A DNA stretch of 22,757 bases from an uncultured Bacilli bacterium (GCA_947588795.1 CANPZJ010000003.1:1-22757), one strand, 5' to 3'; numbered from the stretch's first letter, positions 7,688 to 14,065 are shown. Notes: generated from the letters alone by a model not told the origin. Translations and numbers: made by a program.

Positions 7688-8249
7688 TATTTTTCTCCCT
7701 TTTAAGTTTTTTGATAGTTTTATCAATTTCTCTATCGTAAGAAACAACCATATCTTCTGTTTCTTCTAATGATGCTTTTTCAAATAAATTACATAATTCC
7801 ATTTCGGAAGCAAATTCTTGATTTATTCTATCTAAATTTTTTACTAAATAGTCAACATCTAAATGACAAGTCAAACTACGATATAACTCTTTATTTTTTA
7901 CTTCAGCATCTTCTTTAGCATCTTCATATGTATCAAATAAATCAGCAACTATATTTACTGGGTATGGTTCTGATATAGCATTATATTGAGGTACAATTCG
8001 TTCTTCAACTTGAACACTATTTCTCGTACTTAAAGAAACTTTAAAGGTTTTATAATCTTTATGGGGAAATACTACTTTATGTGATACTTTACTACTACCA
8101 TCAGATAAATATTTTACTTTTGATTCCACAACAAAACATTTAGAGGCAATAAACCCCATAGTTATATCTTCCCATCCTTGAGAATATCCTCCAACCTCTT
8201 TTAATTCTAATACGGCATATTTTACCGGATAATTTAATTCTTTATTCAT
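7674..8249 (-). CDS. Protein of unknown function, coupled to the MazG-like gene
   Basis: I do not recognise this 191-aa protein. It is soluble, with no signal peptide or membrane helix. The N-terminal half looks like a beta-rich domain (YPVKYAVLELKEVGGYSQG, KVVFPHKDYKTFKVSL). The C-terminal half is helical and charged and ends in KKLKREKNNENI. The ATG at 8249 is preceded by GGAGTG. Its 3' end overlaps the MazG-like NTPase by 14 nt, so the two are probably made together. A role in sensing or partnering the nucleotide pyrophosphatase is a guess from position only. Confidence 0.75.
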   Translation of the reverse strand: MNKELNYPVKYAVLELKEVGGYSQGWEDITMGFIASKCFVVESKVKYLSDGSSKVSHKVVFPHKDYKTFKVSLSTRNSVQVEERIVPQYNAISEPYPVNIVADLFDTYEDAKEDAEVKNKELYRSLTCHLDVDYLVKNLDRINQEFASEMELCNLFEKASLEETEDMVVSYDREIDKTIKKLKREKNNENI

Positions 8250-8375
8250 ACTTCACTCCATTTAAACTACATATATTAAATATATTACTTAATTATTTTT
8301 ATTGCAATTATTTTCTCAATTTTATAGACAAATTTTTCATTAATTATTCACTATGTTTAATAATTATTTCTATAT

Positions 8376-8621
8376 TTAATCGTTAATAATAATATTAATA
8401 AACAAAAAAAACATTTCTAAAGATGTTTCAAATATTAACATTATATCTTTACTAATACAAATTGCATATATAGTGTAAGATACACTACTTATTACCCATA
8501 AAATCCATGATGATATACTTAAATTATTTGATTTTTTATTTTTTAATAATTTAATTGTTTGAGGAAAATAAGATACAAAAGTACAAATTGAAACAATTCC
8601 TAACAAAAAATTCCCTAACAT
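8376..8621 (-). CDS. SemiSWEET / PQ-loop family membrane transporter
   Basis: This 81-aa protein has three hydrophobic helices (about 4-20, 38-56 and 60-78) and a PQ-loop motif YFPQTIKLLKNKKSNNLSI with the P20-Q21 pair at the end of helix 1. That is the size and layout of bacterial SemiSWEETs, which act as dimers and move small solutes such as sugars across the inner membrane. It starts 16 nt after the TudS-like gene and has AAAGGAA ahead of the ATG, so it is probably the last gene of that operon. Given the neighbours, the cargo might be a sulfur-containing or nucleobase compound rather than sugar; that is inference. Confidence 0.8.
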   Translation of the reverse strand: MLGNFLLGIVSICTFVSYFPQTIKLLKNKKSNNLSISSWILWVISSVSYTIYAICISKDIMLIFETSLEMFFLFINIIIND

Positions 8622-8637
8622 TAATAATTCCTTTCTA

Positions 8638-9162
8638 CTACACTTTTAATTCTTTTTTTATTATTGATTCTAATTGTTTATATGATTTATTTATATACTT
8701 TCTATTTATTCCTATTATTGGTATATTAAAATCTTCAATTTTTTTATATAACTTTTCTATAAATAAGCCTTTTCTATTTTCATTACCATGATTTGTATAT
8801 ATATAATTAACACAACATGATGGTGATTGTTCTATTCCTAAAATGGCAATAACTTTATAATTTGAGGCAATTATATTTTTTATTTCATTGGCAACCCAAT
8901 TTGCTAATTTTTCACAATGTTCATTAAATTCTTTATTATTATACTTTGCTAATCCCATAGGTTTTCTAATTAAATTGTTATTAAAACTACTTTCAGTACA
9001 AGGCATTTGAATAATATTAATATTATTATCTAATAATAACTCTACAATAGGTTTAATTGAACTTTGCCATTCATATTTTACTAAACCCTGAGCTTGGTAT
9101 GCTTGTGATAATAAACAAAATGGTACAAAAACAAAATACTTGCTTCTATTATCTTGTATCAT
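8638..9162 (-). CDS. TudS-related putative desulfidase (CD3072-like)
   Basis: This 174-aa protein is related to TudS/DUF523, the [4Fe-4S] enzymes that remove sulfur from thiouracil. Three cysteine motifs match the expected cluster ligands: FCLLSQ (C16), MPCTES (C55) and SPSCCV (C116). The sequence lacks the canonical DUF523 CRYDG segment, so it fits the divergent CD3072-type subgroup better than true TudS. The start overlaps the stop of the PP-loop gene by 4 nt, indicating coupled translation. A SemiSWEET-type transporter follows. Cluster binding and desulfurase activity are inferred from the family; the substrate is unknown. Confidence 0.7.
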   Translation of the reverse strand: MIQDNRSKYFVFVPFCLLSQAYQAQGLVKYEWQSSIKPIVELLLDNNINIIQMPCTESSFNNNLIRKPMGLAKYNNKEFNEHCEKLANWVANEIKNIIASNYKVIAILGIEQSPSCCVNYIYTNHGNENRKGLFIEKLYKKIEDFNIPIIGINRKYINKSYKQLESIIKKELKV

Positions 9163-9860
9163 ATATAATCATCACCAAATTTAACATTTTTATATCTTTC
9201 AATTAAATCATTAATTTTAGGATAAAGAAATTTTTTATAAACATTAATAGTTGCATTTAATATTTCTCTATCATTAGTATATAATGGCATACCTATTAAA
9301 CATTGGGTCTCGTTTACTTTTGGAATAATACCACGAACTAAAAATTCATTTTTTTCTTCAAAATCATTTTCTAAATTTTTAACAGGTAATAATAAATCAA
9401 TATTATATTCTTTAAATAATTCCTTAAACAAATTTAACATATCATCTTGTTCAATAGCAAATAATTGACTATTTCTCGCACCATCTGCAACATATGATAT
9501 ATTTAATTGCTTACATAAAATAATCGTTGTTACATACATTGATAATCTACAAGCAAGGCAATTAAATTGAGAAAAGGATATTTTACCATATTCCTTTAAA
9601 ATTTCATCAACTTTTAAATTATAAAAATCTTTGATAAATGATCTAAATATAGCATCGATTTTTTTTACACCAAGATATTTTACTTTGTCCTCACTATATT
9701 TTTTCATTAATCTTTTATATCCATTTTTGGCATTTTTACTTCCTAATTCTAAAGAATTATCGTAATGCACTAATAAAGTTTCAACGCCTTGTTCAATTAG
9801 TAAAACTGTACTAAGCATAGAATCTTTTCCACCCGAAAATAACACTAAAACTTTTTTCAA
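9159..9860 (-). CDS. PP-loop ATPase (adenine nucleotide alpha-hydrolase family)
   Basis: The N-terminus holds the PP-loop SGGKDS, which adenylates a substrate before sulfur or nitrogen transfer, as in tRNA thiolation enzymes. A CxxC pair in FNCLACRLS and a single later cysteine (TQCLIG) could carry a cluster or sulfur. ADGARNSQ resembles a substrate-binding loop of thiolation enzymes. I prefer a TTG start at 9860 (233 aa), because AAAGAGGTGG lies 5 nt upstream. An in-frame GTG at 9869 lies inside that ribosome-binding site. It is the first gene of a three-gene operon with the TudS-like and SemiSWEET genes. The PP-loop and the TudS-like partner suggest making or breaking thio-bases or other thio-compounds. 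Confidence 0.75.
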   Translation of the reverse strand: MKKVLVLFSGGKDSMLSTVLLIEQGVETLLVHYDNSLELGSKNAKNGYKRLMKKYSEDKVKYLGVKKIDAIFRSFIKDFYNLKVDEILKEYGKISFSQFNCLACRLSMYVTTIILCKQLNISYVADGARNSQLFAIEQDDMLNLFKELFKEYNIDLLLPVKNLENDFEEKNEFLVRGIIPKVNETQCLIGMPLYTNDREILNATINVYKKFLYPKINDLIERYKNVKFGDDYI

Positions 9861-10000
9861 AAATTCCACCTCTTTTGTATTTTAAATTTATCAAAATTTA
9901 CATAAATTTTTGTGTAAAGAATAAAGTTCGATTATTTTAGAAATACTTAGTTAGTTAGATAATATTCTCATTCACTTTTTAAATTATGGGAGGTAAAGTT

Positions 10001-10093
10001 ATGAGAAAATCAGAGAAATATCTTTGTACTATCATAATACTCCTTATTATTGTGATTTTAATCATTTTAAGAACAAAAGTAAAACATAAATAA
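10001..10093 (+). CDS. 30-aa hydrophobic peptide (possible type I toxin or small membrane protein)
   Basis: The ATG at 10001 follows a strong GGGAGG ribosome-binding site 7 nt upstream. The peptide, MRKSEKYLCTII... ending RTKVKHK, is one hydrophobic helix (about 9-23) between basic ends. This is the form of type I toxins and of small membrane peptides. It lies on the plus strand among minus-strand genes. A convergent minus-strand promoter at 10263-10291 points toward it, so an antisense transcript is possible. No clear promoter or terminator for the peptide itself was seen. It has exactly the same length as the peptide at 10478-10570 but no evident sequence identity with it beyond composition. 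Confidence 0.5.
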   Translation: MRKSEKYLCTIIILLIIVILIILRTKVKHK

Positions 10094-10208
10094 AATTTAT
10101 TTTTGCTTTATCTTGATAATAAACCGTGCAACTTATTCTTTCCCGTTTCTTTGGGTTTTACTCCTCCACAGACTATATTTTCAACAGTCGTTACCGTAAT
10201 ATTTTTTT

Positions 10209-10247
10209 ATTTTATTTCTTTTACTCGACTAATTAACATAACCATAC
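10209..10247 (-). CDS. Very short minus-strand reading frame behind a strong ribosome-binding site
   Basis: On the minus strand AGGAGGT lies just before ATG GTT ATG. The frame starting at about 10247 encodes MVMLISRVKEIK and then meets TAA. After that stop the same frame stays open for 32 codons (KNITVTTVENIVCGG...). It could be a leader peptide, a decayed gene or part of a regulatory RNA. No family is recognised. Confidence 0.25.
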
Positions 10248-10262
10248 CTCCTGGACAATATA

Positions 10263-10291
10263 ATTGTACCGCTCAAACAAGTGATTGACAA
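10263..10291 (-). promoter_or_regulatory. Minus-strand promoter facing the first 30-aa peptide gene
   Basis: TTGTCA (10286-10291) and TACAAT (10263-10268) are separated by 17 nt; each is one base off consensus. Transcription would start near 10256 and run leftward toward the peptide gene at 10001-10093. Confidence 0.55.
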
Positions 10292-10333
10292 GTTGCTTTT
10301 GTATTTTTTTAATTTCCTATAAGATAAAAATGT

Positions 10334-10361
10334 TTTTCTAACAAATGCATTTGTTAGAAAA
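10334..10361. repeat. Perfect 28-bp palindrome
   Basis: The two 14-bp arms meet with no spacer (centre between 10347 and 10348; the middle reads AAATGCATTT). It lies 25 bp upstream of the -35 box of the second peptide gene. There is no adjacent T-tract on either strand, so a terminator is unlikely. An operator or a cruciform-forming site is more plausible. Confidence 0.8.
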
Positions 10362-10386
10362 TAAAGTGAAAATTATAAAAAATTCA

Positions 10387-10415
10387 TTGTTTAATAGTAT
10401 TAATTTTAGTATAAT
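10387..10415 (+). promoter_or_regulatory. Promoter of the second 30-aa peptide mRNA
   Basis: TTGTTT (10387-10392), a 17-nt spacer and a consensus TATAAT (10410-10415) predict a start near 10422, giving a leader of about 55 nt. Confidence 0.7.
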
Positions 10416-10444
10416 TTTTATAGGAACATTTGATGTGAGTGTCG

Positions 10445-10472
10445 TCCTCCAATCTTAAGAAAGAAAGGAGGG
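10445..10472 (+). promoter_or_regulatory. Hairpin sequestering the ribosome-binding site
   Basis: In the leader RNA, UCCUCC (10445-10450) pairs with the Shine-Dalgarno GGAGGG (10467-10472). Inside it a second 4-bp stem (10453-10456 with 10461-10464) is capped by AAGA. The fold would block ribosome access until it is opened. Confidence 0.6.
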
Positions 10473-10477
10473 ATACA

Positions 10478-10570
10478 ATGAAAAAAAGAACTTTTATTGT
10501 AAAAGTCCTTCGGCTTATTGCTATCATTTTATTACTCCTTACCTTATTGGTAATAGCAATAAAAATATGA
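10478..10570 (+). CDS. 30-aa hydrophobic peptide, candidate type I toxin
   Basis: The peptide is MKKRTFIVKVLRLIAIILLL followed by a second aliphatic stretch ending AIKI. It is one membrane-spanning helix after a basic N-terminus, as in Ldr, Fst and TxpA type toxins, but I see no clear match to a named family. The start is supported by AAGAAAGGAGGG 5-6 nt upstream, which is held in a leader hairpin. The gene has its own promoter (10387-10415) and terminator (10611-10656). Overlapping its 3' end on the other strand lies a promoter-terminator unit of about 115 nt that could encode an antisense antitoxin RNA. Toxicity and the system type are inferred from this architecture. Confidence 0.65.
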   Translation: MKKRTFIVKVLRLIAIILLLLTLLVIAIKI

Positions 10571-10596
10571 CACTCAATCAGCACTGATCGAGTGTC
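10569..10596 (-). terminator. Terminator hairpin of the antisense RNA; also a 3' UTR hairpin of the peptide mRNA
   Basis: The outer stem of 7 bp (GACACTC with GAGTGTC) and the inner stem of 5 bp (10577-10581 with 10584-10588) are separated by one mismatch. On the minus strand a T-rich tract follows; on the plus strand none does. The arm at 10569-10580 is also complementary to the mRNA leader at 10431-10443. Confidence 0.6.
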
Positions 10597-10610
10597 GAAA
10601 CTAAATTTTT

Positions 10611-10656
10611 AGAGGCGACATTCACTTGCGAGACAAATGTTCCTCTTTTTTATTTT
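10611..10656 (+). terminator. Intrinsic terminator of the second peptide mRNA
   Basis: AGAGG (10611-10615) pairs with CCTCT (10642-10646) and ACATT (10618-10622) with AATGT (10636-10640), followed by TTTTTTATTTT on the plus strand. Confidence 0.65.
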
Positions 10657-10679
10657 ATGCAAATTTCTTTGACAAATAC

Positions 10680-10708
10680 ATAATAACATAAAAACGCACT
10701 TTTATCAA
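10680..10708 (-). promoter_or_regulatory. Promoter of the predicted antisense RNA
   Basis: TTGATA (10703-10708) and TATTAT (10680-10685) are separated by 17 nt, each one base off consensus. The -35 box lies inside the tRNA terminator hairpin. Confidence 0.6.
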
Positions 10709-10722
10709 GTGCGCCTTTTTTT
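10691..10722 (-). terminator. Terminator downstream of tRNA-Arg (bidirectional)
   Basis: A 7-bp stem (10695-10701 with 10707-10713) is followed by TTTTT on the minus strand and by CCTTTTTTT on the plus strand, so it can end transcripts from both sides. Confidence 0.7.
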
Positions 10723-10748
10723 ACTCGAAAATCCGAGTTATTATCATA

Positions 10749-10825
10749 TGGTGTTCTTGGAGGGAATCGAACCCTCGGCCTTACGCGTCGGAGGCGTACG
10801 CTCTATCCTGCTGAGCTACAAGAAC
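10749..10825 (-). tRNA. tRNA-Arg (anticodon CCG)
   Basis: The 77-nt cloverleaf is complete. The acceptor GTTCTTG pairs with CAAGAAC, the D stem is GCTC/GAGC, and the anticodon stem TACGC/GCGTA encloses the loop CTCCGAC, giving anticodon CCG. The T stem GAGGG/CCCTC has a TTCGATT loop, the discriminator is A, and CCA is encoded. It reads CGG, a codon expected to be rare in this AT-rich genome. An extended -10 element (TGGTATAAT, 10832-10840) lies just upstream and would place the start at about the first base of the tRNA. The gene follows the Fic stop by 20 nt. Confidence 0.97.
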
Positions 10826-10845
10826 ACCTATATTATACCACAAAA

Positions 10846-11526
10846 TTATGCTTTAAAATCATTAATTCTATCTAATTCTTGTTGTTGTAAATCAACAAAT
10901 ATTTTAGTTAATTTTTCTATATCATTATTCTCTAATGCTTCCATATATTGTTTTCTAATTGCTACTGGAATAACTATTGGGCACATATTTTTTTGGAGTA
11001 GCAAATAATTTATTAGTAATCTACCTGTTCTACCATTACCATCTGGAAATGGATGAATATTTTCATAAGTCATATGCATTTTAGCTATATCTTCCATCGT
11101 AATATTTTTAGTAAATAAATCATTATAATTGTTTATAAAATCATCCATTTTTTCTTCTAATTCATCAGGAAGTGGAAATTTCTTTTCAGATCCAACTATT
11201 CTAATTGGTCCTAGTCTATAACCACCAACATACATGATATTATTATTAATAGTTTGATTTATTTCAAGTAATAATTCATTAGACAATTTTTCTTTCTGAG
11301 ATATTTTAGCTAATAAAATATTTAATATTTCTTTATGATTTATTGCTTCATATATTTCTCTTGGACTAACATTTTCAATATTACAATAATTACTTTCAAA
11401 TAATAAAGCAAATGTTTCATTTATACTTAGAGTACTACCTTCAATAGCATTACTATGATATGTACTTCTTGTAATAAAATCCTTAAAACAATTTTGATTA
11501 TTTTTAATAGTATTTAAATAATTCAT
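10846..11526 (-). CDS. Fic domain protein (probable AMPylase, class II)
   Basis: Fic enzymes transfer AMP or another phospho-group from a nucleotide to target proteins. The catalytic motif HPFPDGNGRTGR (158-169) is intact, with His158 as the base. The N-terminal inhibitory motif SNAIEG (25-30, with Glu29) matches the (S/T)xxxE(G/N) consensus, so activity is likely self-inhibited, as in class II Fic proteins. At 226 aa it is a compact Fic protein without a DNA-binding extension. The ATG is preceded by a GAGG-G6 ribosome-binding site; this short G-run could slip, though less readily than the G8/G9 tracts near the left edge. No separate Phd/Fic antitoxin gene is adjacent. The target is unknown. 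Confidence 0.9.
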   Translation of the reverse strand: MNYLNTIKNNQNCFKDFITRSTYHSNAIEGSTLSINETFALLFESNYCNIENVSPREIYEAINHKEILNILLAKISQKEKLSNELLLEINQTINNNIMYVGGYRLGPIRIVGSEKKFPLPDELEEKMDDFINNYNDLFTKNITMEDIAKMHMTYENIHPFPDGNGRTGRLLINYLLLQKNMCPIVIPVAIRKQYMEALENNDIEKLTKIFVDLQQQELDRINDFKA

Positions 11527-11562
11527 AATTCCCCCCTCTTTATCTCTTTTATTTTATCATAT

Positions 11563-12081
11563 TTAATCACTTATTACTTCATTTACTTTTATATCATAAC
11601 TATTAGCAAAATTATCATTAATTAAACATTCTTGATAACATAACCCAATTGCATATATTTTATGTTTACTAAAAAATCTATCATAGTAGCCTTTACCATA
11701 ACCTATTCTGTATCCTTCTTTATTAAAACATATTCCTGGAGTTATACATACAGCATTATTAAAATCAGTTACTTTCTTATTAGTAGTAGGTTCTAATATA
11801 TTAAAAGATCCTTTTTCTAAATCATCCAAACTGTTTATATAGAAAAATTCTATTATATTATTATTTACTTTAGGTACTGCTACTTTTTTACTTTTTAAAA
11901 AGCAATTAATTAAATTGATTGTATCTACTTCACTATCTTTAGAAACATATATTAAAATAGTATCACTATTCTTTATAAAAGAATTATTTATTACTTTTTC
12001 ATAAATAATTTTATCTTTCTTATTTTTATTATTAATATTATTTCTTACTAATAAATATTTTTTTCTTAATTCATTTTTCAT
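11563..12081 (-). CDS. 5-formyltetrahydrofolate cyclo-ligase
   Basis: This enzyme converts 5-formyl-THF to 5,10-methenyl-THF with ATP, returning stored folate to one-carbon metabolism. The 172-aa length fits the YqgN/MTHFS family. The signature GYRIGYGKGYYDRF (123-136), which binds ATP and folate, is intact, and the N-terminal KNELRKKYLLVRN is typical. No ribosome-binding site precedes the ATG. A strong extended -10 element lies 6 nt upstream, so the mRNA may be leaderless. The rseP terminator lies immediately upstream. Confidence 0.93.
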   Translation of the reverse strand: MKNELRKKYLLVRNNINNKNKKDKIIYEKVINNSFIKNSDTILIYVSKDSEVDTINLINCFLKSKKVAVPKVNNNIIEFFYINSLDDLEKGSFNILEPTTNKKVTDFNNAVCITPGICFNKEGYRIGYGKGYYDRFFSKHKIYAIGLCYQECLINDNFANSYDIKVNEVISD

Positions 12082-12087
12082 ATATAA

Positions 12088-12096
12088 ATTATATCA
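12088..12096 (-). promoter_or_regulatory. Extended -10 promoter for 5-FCL, predicted leaderless start
   Basis: TGATATAAT on the minus strand ends 6 nt before the ATG at 12081, so transcription should begin at or beside the start codon. It overlaps the T-tract of the rseP terminator. Confidence 0.5.
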
Positions 12097-12097
12097 C

Positions 12098-12123
12098 AAA
12101 AAATAAGCAATAAATTGCTTATT
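12098..12123 (-). terminator. Intrinsic terminator of cdsA-rseP
   Basis: A perfect 9-bp stem (12102-12110 with 12115-12123) with a 4-nt loop begins inside the rseP stop codon and runs into a T-rich tract on the minus strand. Confidence 0.75.
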
Positions 12124-13231
12124 AAAATAATCTTATTATATCATTTATGGTTACTACGATAATTAAAAGCATAATTAGAATAAAACCAATAGTATGACAC
12201 CAATTTTCAACATTTTGATTTACTGGACTTCCCTTTATTTTTTCAATTACTAAAAATAATATATGTCCACCATCAAAGGCTGGGAAAGGTAAGATATTTA
12301 TTAAACCAACATTAATACTTAATAGGGAAAGTAATCTAATAAAGTTTTGAAGGCCACTTGCAAATCCTAAACCTGTTACATTATCACCTACTACTTGATA
12401 AACCCCAACTGGACCAGATAAATTATCTAAAGAAAGTCTACCAATAACTAAATTTCCTAAAGTTATCAACATCGTATAAATGAAATTCCAGAAATTGATA
12501 AAAGCATATTTAATTGAATTAAAGAAACCAGTTATTTTCTTTTGCTCGACACTAAAACCATATCTTTGAACTTTTTCTCCATTTTCTTCAATTGGCTTAC
12601 CATCTTTATCATAAACATAATCTTTCTTTATTTTATAATCTTCTATTTCACCATTTTTATGTTTTATTGTAAAGGTATAAATATCATCTTTACTTTTAAA
12701 AGCAAGTCTAGTTTGGGCTTCTTCCCAAGAATTAATTTTTTTACCATTAATTTTTAAAACTGTATCACCTGCGACAATACCATTTTTAGCAAAAGCGGAA
12801 TTTTCTTCAACCATTGCAATCTTATTAGAGGTTACGACATTACCCCAGATAAAGCCAGTAAACATTAAAATAATTATAGCTAAGATAAAGTTATTCATGA
12901 CACCAGCAGCCATAACAATTATTCTTTGCCAAATTGGTTTATTACATAAAAATTTATCTTTAGAAAGTTTTTTACCATTTACTTTGGTTTCTTCATCATC
13001 TTCATAAACCTCTCCTGCCATTGAGACAAAACCACCAATGGGAAGAGCTCTTATATTATATTTAATGCCATCTTTCTTACCAGTATGGGAATAAATAATT
13101 GGTCCCATGCCAATTGAAAATTCATAAATATAAACACCAAATTTCTTGGCCCAGATAAAATGACCAAATTCATGTACTAAGACAATAATACCAAGTAAAA
13201 ATACAAATAAAATTAAAGTTATAATCCACAT
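12122..13231 (-). CDS. rseP: Site-2 protease RseP (RIP metalloprotease)
   Basis: RseP is an intramembrane zinc protease that cuts anti-sigma factors and remnant signal peptides. The 369-aa length is near the family norm. The catalytic HEFGH (H20, H24) lies in the first membrane helix. A PDZ domain covers about 130-200 (NGIVAGDTVLKINGKKINSW). A C-terminal FPAFDGGH segment supplies the third zinc ligand Asp320, with F in place of the usual L in LDGG. Two membrane helices surround the C-terminal motif. It follows cdsA by 15 nt, as in the wider Bacillota cluster, but the usual intervening dxr gene is absent. Confidence in family is high; its substrate here is unknown. Confidence 0.96.
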   Translation of the reverse strand: MWIITLILFVFLLGIIVLVHEFGHFIWAKKFGVYIYEFSIGMGPIIYSHTGKKDGIKYNIRALPIGGFVSMAGEVYEDDEETKVNGKKLSKDKFLCNKPIWQRIIVMAAGVMNNFILAIIILMFTGFIWGNVVTSNKIAMVEENSAFAKNGIVAGDTVLKINGKKINSWEEAQTRLAFKSKDDIYTFTIKHKNGEIEDYKIKKDYVYDKDGKPIEENGEKVQRYGFSVEQKKITGFFNSIKYAFINFWNFIYTMLITLGNLVIGRLSLDNLSGPVGVYQVVGDNVTGLGFASGLQNFIRLLSLLSINVGLINILPFPAFDGGHILFLVIEKIKGSPVNQNVENWCHTIGFILIMLLIIVVTINDIIRLF

Positions 13232-13246
13232 GTTGAATCTTCCTTT

Positions 13247-14035
13247 CTACAAAAACATAATTATTATAACATAAGTAAATACAATAAATGTTAAACTATC
13301 AAAGCGATCTAAGATACCACCATGACCTGGCATAATATTAGAAAAATCTTTTATATCATTTTCTCTTTTTATTTTACTAAATACTAAATCACCAATTTGA
13401 CCTATAATAGAAAGTAAAATAGTTACTAAAATTATTTTAAAATTTAATGGTTCTACTAAATTATGATAAACTATTAAAGCAATTGATACTCCCCCAATAA
13501 CACCAGCTATGGCACCCTCCCAAGATTTCTTTGGACTAATCTTACTCATTTTATGTTTACCTATTAAACACCCTATTACATAAGCAAAAGTATCTGTAAA
13601 TATTGTTACACTTACTAAATACAATAAAATAAATACATTAGCATTTCTTATTATAATTAATAGATTAAAAAATAAACCAATTAAATAAATTGCACTAAGT
13701 AAATAAAAAGCATCTTCTATTTTATATTTATCTTTTTTATATAATACTGTGGGAATTAATAATAACACTAAAGGTATTAATACTCTTTCATAACTTAAAG
13801 AATAAACTAAAGACGTTTCACCATAATCTCCTAATACCAAATATAAAAGAGATACTAATCCTAAAACTTTTACTATATTAGGTATTTCTTGATGTGATTT
13901 TTTTAATTTAAGAATTTCGACATATCCTAATATACTTAATATGCCACAGCCTATGGCAAATGGGTAACCGCCTAAATATATTAATGGAATAACTATTGCA
14001 AGTGCTACTAAAGCACTAATAATTCTTACTTTCAT
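13247..14035 (-). CDS. cdsA: Phosphatidate cytidylyltransferase
   Basis: CdsA makes CDP-diacylglycerol from phosphatidic acid and CTP, the branch point for phospholipid synthesis. The 262-aa protein has about eight membrane helices. It carries the PKKSWEGAIAG segment and the C-terminal signature GHGGILDRFDSL (237-248) typical of the family. Its own promoter is at 14066-14094, and rseP follows in the same transcript. The upstream uppS and frr genes found with cdsA in many Bacillota are not here; divIVA occupies that place. Confidence 0.96.
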   Translation of the reverse strand: MKVRIISALVALAIVIPLIYLGGYPFAIGCGILSILGYVEILKLKKSHQEIPNIVKVLGLVSLLYLVLGDYGETSLVYSLSYERVLIPLVLLLIPTVLYKKDKYKIEDAFYLLSAIYLIGLFFNLLIIIRNANVFILLYLVSVTIFTDTFAYVIGCLIGKHKMSKISPKKSWEGAIAGVIGGVSIALIVYHNLVEPLNFKIILVTILLSIIGQIGDLVFSKIKRENDIKDFSNIMPGHGGILDRFDSLTFIVFTYVIIIMFL

Positions 14036-14065
14036 ATTGCCTCCCTACAATTATATTCCAAATAA

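Larger units (their letters stand above)
10558..10673 (-). ncRNA. Predicted antisense RNA (candidate type I antitoxin)
   Basis: A minus-strand transcript would start near 10673 from the promoter at 10680-10708. It would end at a hairpin (10569-10596) that is followed on this strand by an ATATTTTTATT tract. It would be about 115 nt and complementary to the stop codon and whole 3' UTR of the peptide mRNA, the layout seen in txpA/RatA-type loci. Existence rests on promoter and terminator prediction only. Confidence 0.5.

Noticed and set aside
10103..10288. Plus-strand reading frame starting with TTG
   Set aside because: No ribosome-binding site; it runs antisense to a promoter and ribosome-binding site on the minus strand.
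10384..10584. Minus-strand reading frame of 66 codons
   Set aside because: It is antisense to the toxin-like peptide and its leader, with no ribosome-binding site; the predicted minus transcript ends before most of it.
10680..10825. Integration site of a mobile element at the tRNA-Arg 3' end
   Set aside because: The tRNA is intact, but no integrase gene or repeat of the tRNA 3' end was seen in the window.
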